Shown one piece after another: positions 54,376-61,909 of a DNA stretch of 64,000 nt. The position numbers and the translations under genes were made by a program. The stretch's first letter is position 1. The number at the start of each line of letters is the position of its first letter. The notes beneath the pieces were generated by a model that had not been told where the DNA came from, ran no database searches, and saw only the letters and a list, made by a program, of their open reading frames with translations. The DNA comes from Bog-793 sp963823945 (GTDB lineage Bacteria; Actinomycetota; Acidimicrobiia; Acidimicrobiales; Bog-793), in NCBI GenBank assembly GCA_963823945.1, contig CAWGNK010000005.1, positions 310,001-374,000 on the forward strand, given 5' to 3'.

Positions 54376-56783
54376 AGGCGGCGGTCGTGGCGCTCTTCCA
54401 GCGCCACCGCTGGCTCGCCGACGCCGTCGGGATCGCCGTCATCGTCATCGTCGCGCTGCTGTTCCTGTCGCCGGCGCTGAAGGACGGCTTCGGCTTCGGC
54501 CCGGCCGATCTCGGCGCCTCGGCGTCGTACCTGACGCGCGGGCCCGCCACGGCGCCGGTCCACAACCACCTGATCGGCGACGTGATCGACCAGGACGTGC
54601 CCTGGAACACCCTCGATTGGAGAATCGTCCACCACGGTTCGCTGCCGCTGTGGGACAGCTACACGGGCACGGGGCTGCCGCAGCTTTTCAACTTCGAGTC
54701 GGCCCCCCTCGCGCTGCCCTCGCTCGTCGGCTACCTCTTCCCGCTCTCGGCGTCGTTCCTCATCACCGTTTTGTGCAAGCTCCTCATCGCCGGGACCGGC
54801 ACCTACGTGCTGTGCCGGGTGCTACGGACCGGGGCGATCGGGGCCACCCTCGGGGGCGTCTCGTTCATGCTGTCGGGGAGCTTCGCCGGGTGGCTCGGCT
54901 GGGCGATCGGCGGGCCGGTGGCGTGGTCGGGCTTCATCCTCGCCGGCGCCATCCTCGCCTACCGCTCGCGGCGGGTGCGCGACCTGTGGCTGCTCGCGGT
55001 GTCGCTCGCCTTCGCCGTGTACGGCGGGTTCCCCGAAGAGTACGTGCTGATGGCCGTGGTGCTGGGGGGCGTGCTCGCCGTCGGGGCGCTGGGCGTGCTC
55101 GTCGTCGAGCGGCGCCTCGCGGTGCGGGGGCTCGCCCGCGTCGCCGCCGGGTCGGCCGCCGGGTTCGCCCTGTCGGCACCGTTGTGGCTGCCGGGCATCT
55201 CGGTGCTCTCCCACTCCGCGCGCATCGGCAAGCACGTCGACGGGCAGTTCCCGCTCCACGCCCTGACGGAGATCTTCACCCAGGGCTTCTACGGCCTGCC
55301 GATCACCGGCAGCACCTGGTTCGGCCCGGCCAACTACGTGGAGACGGCCGCCTACGTCGGCGTCGTGGCGCTCGTGCTCGCCGGTGTCGCCCTTGTCGTC
55401 GCCTGGCGCCGTCCCGTCGTCGTGGCGATGACGCTCGGGGCGGTGGGCTGCGTGTGCGTCGCCTACGCGGTCCCCGGGGCGACGTGGGTGCCGAACTTCG
55501 TGAGCGCGATCGGCCTGTCGTCGCTGCCGATCCACCGCATCCTCGCCCTGCTCGGCTTCCCGGTCGCCGTGCTCGCCGGCATCGGGTGCGACATCGTCGT
55601 GAAGCGCTTCGCCGAGAAGGGCGTCCGGGCGGCCCTCGCGACGGCGACGGCCGCCGTGGCGTTGTGCATCGGCTTCCTGTGGACCGCGGTCGGCGACCCG
55701 GGCCTGTCGACCCTCGAGCGCTCGCTGCGGCGCCAGAGCCTCGTGTGGCCGACGGCGACGATCGCCTTACTCGTGGTGATCTGGGCCGTGACCGTCCTCG
55801 CCAGGCGGCTCGCCCCGGCGGCGCGCCGGCAGCTCGGCGCGACGATCGGCGCGGTCCTCGTCGCGTCACAGGCGGCGTTCCTGCTCTTCGCCGGGGTCGG
55901 GATCTACAGCTACACCAAGGACATGTTCCCGGTGACGGCCGATGTGGCGACCCTGCAGCGGATCGTCGGCACGCACCTCGTCGCCGCCGACGCGCCCAAT
56001 GTCAGCTGCGCCAACCCCCGGCCGGGGCGGGTCGGCAAACCCTGCGGGTTCCGGCTCTGGCTCGGTGTCGGCTTCATCCCGAACATGCAGCTCGGCTACC
56101 AGATCGACGAGCTGGGCATGCACGACCCGACGATTCCGGCGTCGTACTTCACGGCCTGGCCGGTACCGGACGCGGGACAGTCGTACTCGGGCAACCTGCA
56201 GTTCTTCTCCCCCTCGATCGACACCGTCGCGCTGGCCCACCGCTACGGGGTCTCGTACGTGCTCGTCGGGCCGAAGCTGGCGGTCCCGGCGGGGATGGAA
56301 CCGGTCGCGCGCCTGCCGATCAGCGGCGGCTACCTCGTGCTCGCCAAGGTCCCGGGTTCGGCGCGCTTCAGCTTCCTCGCCCCCCCGGCCACCGCGCGCG
56401 TCCTCGGGTCGAGCCATCCCGGCGACGCCTCGTACCGGCTGCGGGTGCGGGTCGATACGCCCACCAAGCTCGTGCTGCGGGTCACCTACCTGCCGGGCTG
56501 GCACGTCACCGCCGACGGCCGCCCACTCGTCGTCCACCGCTACGAGGGGTCCTTCCTCGTCGTCACCGTGCCGAAGGGCACGCACACGGTCGTCGCCCAC
56601 TACTGGCCCCGCGACCTCAGCTACGGGATCGCGCTCGCGCTCGTGGCGCTGCTGGCGCTCGTGCTGGCGCCGTTCGCCGCGACCTTCCGGCGGCTCGGCG
56701 GCACGGCGCTGGTGTCGGCCCGGCGTCGGTTCGCGGGCCCGCGGGGCGCGTCCCACGAACCCGCGGCCACCTCCGAGGCCTAG
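54372..56783 (+). CDS. YfhO-like GT-C membrane glycosyltransferase
   Basis: The 803-residue membrane protein has about a dozen hydrophobic segments, the first at residues 16-33 and the last near 755-780. After TM1 comes a soluble loop with DVIDQDVPWNTLDW, where GT-C enzymes have their catalytic acid. The C-terminal part (about 520-750) is a soluble beta-rich domain. This fits the YfhO family, linked to lipid-carrier-dependent glycosylation of lipoteichoic acid or other polymers. I chose the ATG at 54372 because it overlaps the guaB3 stop (ATGA); an ATG at 54351 is in frame but its spacing from GGAGGGG is too short. Confidence 0.72.
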   Translation: MKAAVVALFQRHRWLADAVGIAVIVIVALLFLSPALKDGFGFGPADLGASASYLTRGPATAPVHNHLIGDVIDQDVPWNTLDWRIVHHGSLPLWDSYTGTGLPQLFNFESAPLALPSLVGYLFPLSASFLITVLCKLLIAGTGTYVLCRVLRTGAIGATLGGVSFMLSGSFAGWLGWAIGGPVAWSGFILAGAILAYRSRRVRDLWLLAVSLAFAVYGGFPEEYVLMAVVLGGVLAVGALGVLVVERRLAVRGLARVAAGSAAGFALSAPLWLPGISVLSHSARIGKHVDGQFPLHALTEIFTQGFYGLPITGSTWFGPANYVETAAYVGVVALVLAGVALVVAWRRPVVVAMTLGAVGCVCVAYAVPGATWVPNFVSAIGLSSLPIHRILALLGFPVAVLAGIGCDIVVKRFAEKGVRAALATATAAVALCIGFLWTAVGDPGLSTLERSLRRQSLVWPTATIALLVVIWAVTVLARRLAPAARRQLGATIGAVLVASQAAFLLFAGVGIYSYTKDMFPVTADVATLQRIVGTHLVAADAPNVSCANPRPGRVGKPCGFRLWLGVGFIPNMQLGYQIDELGMHDPTIPASYFTAWPVPDAGQSYSGNLQFFSPSIDTVALAHRYGVSYVLVGPKLAVPAGMEPVARLPISGGYLVLAKVPGSARFSFLAPPATARVLGSSHPGDASYRLRVRVDTPTKLVLRVTYLPGWHVTADGRPLVVHRYEGSFLVVTVPKGTHTVVAHYWPRDLSYGIALALVALLALVLAPFAATFRRLGGTALVSARRRFAGPRGASHEPAATSEA

Positions 56784-56900
56784 TCCATTTGCGTCAGCGG
56801 ATGCACAGACGGGGCTCGTCGCGCCCGTGCGCCTGACACGTGTTGACCATTCGGGCTGGTCAGATGGGTTGAATCCCCCCAGCTCTTAAGTGACGAGGGT

Positions 56901-56906
56901 TACGGT
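56901..56906 (+). promoter_or_regulatory. Possible -10 (TACGGT) for the pilin gene
   Basis: TACGGT at 56901-56906 would give a leader of about 45 bases ending in AAGAAAGG before the pilin ATG. No -35 at the right distance is visible. TTGACC at 56843-56848 is too far upstream. Confidence 0.28.
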
Positions 56907-56956
56907 TCGTTAGTAGCCCGTTGGAGTCATCGATCTGAAGAAAGGTACCAGCCATC

Positions 56957-57469
56957 ATGTTCAGCACCTACCGAGAAATGCGCAAGGCCAAGACGGAAGG
57001 TCTCGATCAAGAAGGATTCACCTTGATTGAACTCCTGATCGTCATCATCATCATGGGCATCCTCGCCGCCGTCGTCGTCTTCGCCCTCGGTGGGGTGACC
57101 GGCACGAGCGCGGTCGCCGCGTGCAACACCGACGTGAAGACCGTCGAAGTCGGGGTCCAGGCGTACTACGCCAACAACAACGCCTACCCGAGCGCGATCA
57201 CCGGCCTGACGACCGGCACGAACGCCGCCCTGCGGAGCTGGCCGAGCAACAACTCCTACTACTACGTGGGGCTCGCGACCTCGGCCACGAACCTCCAGTA
57301 CATCAACTCGAGTGGCGTCACGTCGTACGTGACCACCACCGGTCTCACGGCCGGCCAGGTCTACGTTGACGCCGGCAATCCTCCTGCCTCTCCCGCGACC
57401 ATCGGCAGCTGGCAGAACTACGACTCCTACGTCGTGACCGGCGGCGGCAACGAATGCTCGGTGGCCTAG
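56957..57469 (+). CDS. Type IV pilin-like protein
   Basis: The 170-residue protein has a class III signal: a 20-residue leader ending in Glu-Gly, then FTLIELLIVIIIMGILAAV with the fifth-position Glu at residue 25. Prepilin peptidase would cut after Gly20. Two Cys, at 56 and 167, could close the C-terminal disulfide loop. The soluble part is rich in Asn, Ser, Thr and Tyr. There is no assembly ATPase, platform protein or peptidase gene beside it, so it depends on machinery encoded elsewhere. It may be a major pilin or a pseudopilin. Its N-terminal codons are AT-richer than those of its neighbours. Confidence 0.88.
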   Translation: MFSTYREMRKAKTEGLDQEGFTLIELLIVIIIMGILAAVVVFALGGVTGTSAVAACNTDVKTVEVGVQAYYANNNAYPSAITGLTTGTNAALRSWPSNNSYYYVGLATSATNLQYINSSGVTSYVTTTGLTAGQVYVDAGNPPASPATIGSWQNYDSYVVTGGGNECSVA

Positions 57470-57520
57470 CTCGCTAGCCCATTCGGCAAACATTCTTGAT
57501 CCCAATTCAGATCGAGGACG

Positions 57521-57551
57521 AAAGGGGTCCGGCTTCGGCCGGGCCCCTTTT
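57521..57551 (+). terminator. Rho-independent terminator after the pilin
   Basis: A 13-pair stem (57521-57533 with 57538-57550, one G-U pair) closes on a TTCG tetraloop and runs into TTTT. This is the clearest intrinsic terminator in the window and lies 51 bases after the pilin stop. Confidence 0.93.
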
Positions 57552-57970
57552 GTATGCGCGGTGTGGCGCGGGGGCCCCTTGGTGACCTGATCCCGGCCGG
57601 ACTCCCGGCACAGCCGGGTGCGCCGCGGCCGAGGTCGGGTGTTTCGGAGCACCGAACGGGTTCCTGGCGCCGGCGGCACAACTGCGCACCTGGCCTGGCT
57701 GTTCGAGGAGGGCGCGCCGCGACGGCGGGCCGTGGGCGGCGCTCGGCGGGCGTGTGGTGGCGGTCGAGCGCCGTCTGACCGGCTAGAACGTGACGGGGCG
57801 AGGCCCATGCCGGGCACGCCCATCCCACCGACCCTTCCCGCGGGGAGGCGACAGCGCATGGAAACGGCCAGGTGCAGGCGTGTCCGCCGGGTGATGTCGA
57901 GCGGCGCCCGCGGTGTGCGGGCGCGGCTTCGCGCGCCCGCGGCCGAGCCGGCGGGGAAGGGCTTCGCGCC
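57552..57970 (+). other. 419-base gap without a recognisable gene
   Basis: Open frames of about 60-118 codons cross this stretch on both strands, but their compositions look like GC-rich shadow frames with no motif. Near the TSUP start there is an alternative-helix arrangement, entered separately. I see no RNA gene or mobile element. Confidence 0.5.
57904..57940 (+). promoter_or_regulatory. Alternative hairpins before the TSUP permease
   Basis: GCGGGCGC (57917-57924) can pair with GCGCCCGC upstream (57904-57911, five-base loop) or downstream (57933-57940). The downstream helix extends to nine pairs with loop GCTTCG. The two exclude each other. The GGGGAAGGG ribosome site begins 13 bases later. 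This could act as a switch, but GC-rich DNA forms such repeats by chance. Confidence 0.3.
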
Positions 57971-58747
57971 GTGAACCTCGGCTGGATCGGCTACGTCCTC
58001 GCTGGCGGGGCGGGTTGCATCGCCGGGGCGGTGAACGCCGTCGCTGGTGGCGGCACGCTCGTCTCGTTCCCCGCACTCGCGGCCCTCGGGCTGTCGCCGG
58101 TGCGGGCGAACGTGACGAACATCATCGCTCTCACGCCCGGTTATGCCGCCGGCACCTACAGCCAGCGGGCGGACCTGGTAGGTCAGTCCAGATGGACCGT
58201 CCGGCTCGGCGTCTTCGCCGCCGCCGGCGGGCTCGTCGGCTCCGTGCTCCTCGTCACCACCTCCGCCCGGGACTTCCGCGATGCGGTGCCGTTCCTCATC
58301 CTTTTCTCCTGCGGGCTGCTCGTCGGGCAGGACCGGCTGCGGCAGCTGCTCGCCCGTCGCCGCCAGGCGAGCGGGGCCCCGGCCCGCCCGCACCGCCACC
58401 GGGAGGCGGCGACGCGGGTGGGCGTGTTCCTCTCCTCTGTCTACGGCGGGTTCTTCGGGGCGGGACTGGGCATCATGCTGCTCGCCGTCCTGGGGCTGTT
58501 CTCCGACGACGGCCTGCCACGCCTCAATGCCGTGAAGCAGGCGCTCTCGTTCGTGATCGGCGTCGTCGCGAGCCTGTTCCTCGCCTTCTCGGGCCACGTC
58601 GCGTGGACCTTTGTCGCCGTCGTGGCGCCGACGAGCATGGTCGGCGGCATGGCGGGGGGGAAGGTTGTCCATCTCGTCAGCCCGGCCGTGCTGCGCGCCG
58701 CCGTCGTGGCGCTCGGCCTCGCGGTCGCCGTGCGCTACTGGGTCTGA
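57971..58747 (+). CDS. TSUP/TauE-SafE family permease
   Basis: The 258-residue membrane protein has about eight hydrophobic segments. The repeated motif AGAVNAVAGGGTLVSFPAL near the N terminus and YGGFFGAGLGIMLLAVL after the central loop are typical of TSUP proteins, which move sulfite, sulfonates or other organic anions. The GTG at 57971 has GGGGAAGGG nine bases upstream. The last 13 bases overlap the convergent DinB gene. The substrate is unknown. Confidence 0.85.
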   Translation: MNLGWIGYVLAGGAGCIAGAVNAVAGGGTLVSFPALAALGLSPVRANVTNIIALTPGYAAGTYSQRADLVGQSRWTVRLGVFAAAGGLVGSVLLVTTSARDFRDAVPFLILFSCGLLVGQDRLRQLLARRRQASGAPARPHRHREAATRVGVFLSSVYGGFFGAGLGIMLLAVLGLFSDDGLPRLNAVKQALSFVIGVVASLFLAFSGHVAWTFVAVVAPTSMVGGMAGGKVVHLVSPAVLRAAVVALGLAVAVRYWV

Positions 58748-59226
58748 GGCGCCTCGCCCGCGCCGTCATTGACGAGCAGGTCGCGGGTCAGTTCCAGGTG
58801 GCCGAGGTGTTGTGCCAGCTCCTCGAGGATGTGAAGGACAACCCCTCCCTGGGTCGTGGCGAGAGGGAGTCCGGCGTCCCGTGGCTGGGAGGGGTGGCGC
58901 GGCGGGGCGAGGGGGTCGAGTGAGCCGAGGTCGGCGGCGAGTTGCCGGCGGGCCCGCGCGACGCGGGTGACGAGTTCCTCGACGGACCCGGTGGCGGTGA
59001 ACTCGGCGTCCCGGTCGCGCTCGATCGGCCGGCCGGCGATCATCCGGCCGGCCCAGAACTCCATGACGCCGAGGCAGTGGGTGACGATCACGAACGGCGA
59101 GTTCGCCCCCGGGAGCGGCGGTCGCCGGTTCGCCGGCCCGTCGCCGAGCCGGCGCAGGATCGCGACCATCTCGTCGAGCCAGTGGCCGACGTACCAATCG
59201 ACGTCCTCGATCGTCACCTCGAGCAT
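58735..59226 (-). CDS. DinB-family (DUF664-like) protein
   Basis: The 163-residue four-helix protein has the candidate metal ligands of the DinB fold: His in VTHCLGVMEFW and the pair in HILEELAQHLGHLE. Such proteins use metal plus low-molecular thiols such as mycothiol or bacillithiol. The ATG at 59226 has GGGGAAAGGGG about eight bases upstream; a GTG at 59235 that overlaps the hydrolase stop is an alternative. It is probably co-transcribed with the upstream hydrolase. Confidence 0.78.
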   Translation of the reverse strand: MLEVTIEDVDWYVGHWLDEMVAILRRLGDGPANRRPPLPGANSPFVIVTHCLGVMEFWAGRMIAGRPIERDRDAEFTATGSVEELVTRVARARRQLAADLGSLDPLAPPRHPSQPRDAGLPLATTQGGVVLHILEELAQHLGHLELTRDLLVNDGAGEAPQTQ

Positions 59227-59231
59227 GCCGG

Positions 59232-60095
59232 TCACCCCTTTCCCCGCTCCACACCGCCGCCCGCGGCCGGCGCGCCCGGCGGCGCGGCGATCCATTCCTC
59301 GACCCGGTCGAGCCACTCGCCGACGAGGGCGGTGAACAACAGCGGCTGTTCGCCGCGCAGCATGTGCCCCGCCCGGTCGAGGACAGCGAGGGTCGCCCGC
59401 GGGAACGACGGCAGGATCGGCCAGACGGCCTCGTAGCCGACGACGCCGTCCTGCCGGCCCGCCAGGATGAGCGCCGGCGCCGGGAAGGGATCGGCGAGCG
59501 TGACCGCCTCGAACGAGCACGGCGTCATGGGGCCGTGCAGGGCCCCGAGGTAGGCGTCGTCCACCGTCGCCTCGTTGACCGCCGCGCCGTAGGCGCGGTT
59601 GGCGGCGGAGTCGGCGACGGCGAGCTCGCCGTACCAGGCCCAGCCGGGTTCCCGGGACTGGGCGGTGATCGCGGCCTCGTCGGCGAGGATCACGCGCCTC
59701 GCGCGGGTCCCGGAGGGATCGCGCACGATGGCGGGGACGTTGAGGCACACCCCGTCGACCCGGTCACCGAGGAGGTGGACGAGCCCGCGGGCGAGGTAGG
59801 CGCCGAACGACGTGCCGGCGAGGACGAAGCGTGCGTCGCCCAGCGTCGCCGTCACGAACTCGGCGAGGACCGAGAGGAGCTCGTCGGGAGTCGTGATCCT
59901 GGCCGCGGCGGGGCTGCGGCCGTGGCCGGGGAGGTCGGGGTAGATGCGCCGCCAGCCGGCCCGCGCCGAGAGGATCGGCTCGAACTCGTGCATCGAGGCG
60001 TGCCGGTCGAGCGGCATGCCGTGGAGGACGACGAGCGGGATGCCGGAACCGAACGACTCGTAGTCGATCGCGGCTCGTTCCATCTCGCAGCGCAC
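59232..60095 (-). CDS. Alpha/beta hydrolase
   Basis: The 287-residue enzyme has an alpha/beta-hydrolase fold. The oxyanion-hole HGMPLDRH follows the first strands, the nucleophile is Ser96 in GTSFGA, and the acid and His are likely in GRQDGVVG and RAGHMLRGE. The GTG at 60095 has GAGGAGGG six bases upstream, better than the ATG four codons later. TACACT on the minus strand (60154-60159) may be its -10. Substrate unknown; an ester or lactone is possible. It is divergent from guaA. Confidence 0.8.
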   Translation of the reverse strand: MRCEMERAAIDYESFGSGIPLVVLHGMPLDRHASMHEFEPILSARAGWRRIYPDLPGHGRSPAAARITTPDELLSVLAEFVTATLGDARFVLAGTSFGAYLARGLVHLLGDRVDGVCLNVPAIVRDPSGTRARRVILADEAAITAQSREPGWAWYGELAVADSAANRAYGAAVNEATVDDAYLGALHGPMTPCSFEAVTLADPFPAPALILAGRQDGVVGYEAVWPILPSFPRATLAVLDRAGHMLRGEQPLLFTALVGEWLDRVEEWIAAPPGAPAAGGGVERGKG

Positions 60096-60351
60096 CGGCG
60101 GCCCTCCTCGACGGCGGGTCCCCACCACCCGCCGGTCGGCGTGACGAGGCGGCAGTGTAGCGGTTCGCCGCCCGCCCACCCGGCTGCGCCCCGGCGGCGG
60201 GGAGGCCCCGCGCCGCGCCGTTTCCACGAAGAGCCGCCTGTGAGCGCCGTGGCCCGCCGGGGCGGTGCCACCGGGGAAGACGGGGCCCGGCTGGCTGCGG
60301 AAGCGGCCAGGGCCCGACCGGCGGGTTCCCCCGGTTGTGGGGGGACGTTGG

Positions 60352-60357
60352 TAGCCT
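60352..60357 (+). promoter_or_regulatory. -10 element for guaA (leaderless)
   Basis: TAGCCT is followed by exactly six bases and then the GTG start of guaA. No Shine-Dalgarno sequence precedes the start. The same hexamer and spacing occur before glmS. Confidence 0.5.
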
Positions 60358-60363
60358 CGCCGC

Positions 60364-61902
60364 GTGGCTGCAGGATTCGACACGGTTCTCGTCGTTGATT
60401 TCGGGGCCCAGTACGCGCAGCTGATCGCCCGCCGGGTCCGCGAGGCGCACGTCTACTCGGAGATCGTGCCGCACTCCGCGACGGCCGCCGAGATGCTGGC
60501 GCACTCGCCGAAGGGGATCATCCTGTCGGGCGGGCCGATGTCCGTCTACGCCGACCAGGCGCCCCTTCTCGACCCCGCCGTGTACGAGCTCGGCATCCCC
60601 GTCCTCGGCATCTGCTACGGCGCGCAGCTCATCGTGCGACAGCTCGGCGGCGAGGTCCGCCGGACCGGGACCGGCGAGTACGGCCGGACCGAGCTGCGCT
60701 GTGACCCGGGATCGGTGCTGTTCTCGCAGTGGCCCGAGACGACCGAGGTCTGGATGAGCCACGGCGACTCGATCATGGCCGGCCCGCCGGGTTCTCGAAC
60801 CATCGGCTCCACGCCCGACGTCGCCGTCGCCGCCTTCGAGAGCGTCGCGAGGGGCCTATTCGGCGTGCAGTTCCACCCGGAGGTCGTTCACACCGCCCGG
60901 GGCCAGGAGCTGCTGCGGCGTTTCCTGCACGACATCTGCCAGTGCCGCCCGACCTGGACGCACATCTCGGTCATCGAGGCGGCGATCGAGGAGGTGCGGG
61001 CACGAGTCGGGCGGGCGCGGGTGTTGTGCGCCCTCTCGGGCGGTGTCGACTCGGCGGTGACGGCGGCGCTCGTCCACAAGGCCATCGGCGACCAGCTCTC
61101 GTGCGTCTTCGTCGACACGGGGCTGATGCGGGCCGGCGAGGCCGAACAGGTCGAGGAGACTTTCCGCCGCCAGTTCGGCATCGACCTCCACCACGTGAAG
61201 GCCGCCGACCGCTTCTTCGGGGCGCTGAAGGGCGTCGTCGACCCGGAAAAGAAGCGCAAGATCGTCGGCGAGCTGTTCATCCGGATCTTCGAGGAGGTCG
61301 CCGCCACCCTCCCCGGCGTCGCCTACCTCGCGCAGGGGACGCTCTACCCGGACGTCATCGAGTCCGGCACGTCGGCCGCGGCGACGATCAAGTCGCACCA
61401 CAACGTCGGCGGTCTCCCCGCCGAGATGGCGCTCGAGCTCATCGAGCCGCTGCGGCTGCTTTTCAAGGACGAGGTGCGCGCCGTCGGCGAGGAGCTGGGA
61501 CTGCCCGAGGAGATCGTCTGGCGCCAGCCGTTCCCCGGCCCGGGCCTCGTGGTCCGCATCGTCGGCGCCGTGACGCCCGAGCGGGCGGCGATCGTGCGGG
61601 CCGCCGACGCCGTCGTGCTCGACGAGGTGCGGCGGGCGGGCATGCTGCGCGAGCTGTGGCAGTCCTTCGCCGTCCTGCCGGCCGTGCGAGCGGTCGGTGT
61701 GATGGGCGACGAGCGCACCTACGAGTACCCGATCGTCGTGCGCGCCGTCACGAGCGACGACGCCATGACGGCCGACTGGGCGCGCCTGCCGTACGAGCTG
61801 CTGGAGCGGATCTCGAGCCGGATCATCAACGAGGTGGACGGGGTGAACCGCGTCACCTACGACATCACCTCGAAGCCGCCGGGCACGATCGAATGGGAGT
61901 GA
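60364..61902 (+). CDS. guaA: GMP synthase (glutamine-hydrolysing)
   Basis: The 512-residue enzyme makes GMP from XMP. The glutaminase triad is Cys84 in GICYGAQ, His171 and Glu173 in FHPEV. The ATP pyrophosphatase loop SGGVDS starts at residue 225. The C-terminal dimerisation domain ends in DITSKPPGTIEWE. The GTG start gives a normal N terminus. There is no guaB upstream in this window; guaB3 lies 7 kb away. Confidence 0.97.
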   Translation: MAAGFDTVLVVDFGAQYAQLIARRVREAHVYSEIVPHSATAAEMLAHSPKGIILSGGPMSVYADQAPLLDPAVYELGIPVLGICYGAQLIVRQLGGEVRRTGTGEYGRTELRCDPGSVLFSQWPETTEVWMSHGDSIMAGPPGSRTIGSTPDVAVAAFESVARGLFGVQFHPEVVHTARGQELLRRFLHDICQCRPTWTHISVIEAAIEEVRARVGRARVLCALSGGVDSAVTAALVHKAIGDQLSCVFVDTGLMRAGEAEQVEETFRRQFGIDLHHVKAADRFFGALKGVVDPEKKRKIVGELFIRIFEEVAATLPGVAYLAQGTLYPDVIESGTSAAATIKSHHNVGGLPAEMALELIEPLRLLFKDEVRAVGEELGLPEEIVWRQPFPGPGLVVRIVGAVTPERAAIVRAADAVVLDEVRRAGMLRELWQSFAVLPAVRAVGVMGDERTYEYPIVVRAVTSDDAMTADWARLPYELLERISSRIINEVDGVNRVTYDITSKPPGTIEWE

Positions 61903-61909
61903 GGGGCCC

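Noticed and set aside
56843..56848. TTGACC as -35 of the pilin promoter
   Set aside because: No -10-like hexamer lies 16-19 bases downstream.
57618..57974. A 118-codon plus-strand frame between the pilin and the permease
   Set aside because: It has no ribosome site, is Arg/Gly/Ala-rich like a shadow frame, and overlaps the permease start.
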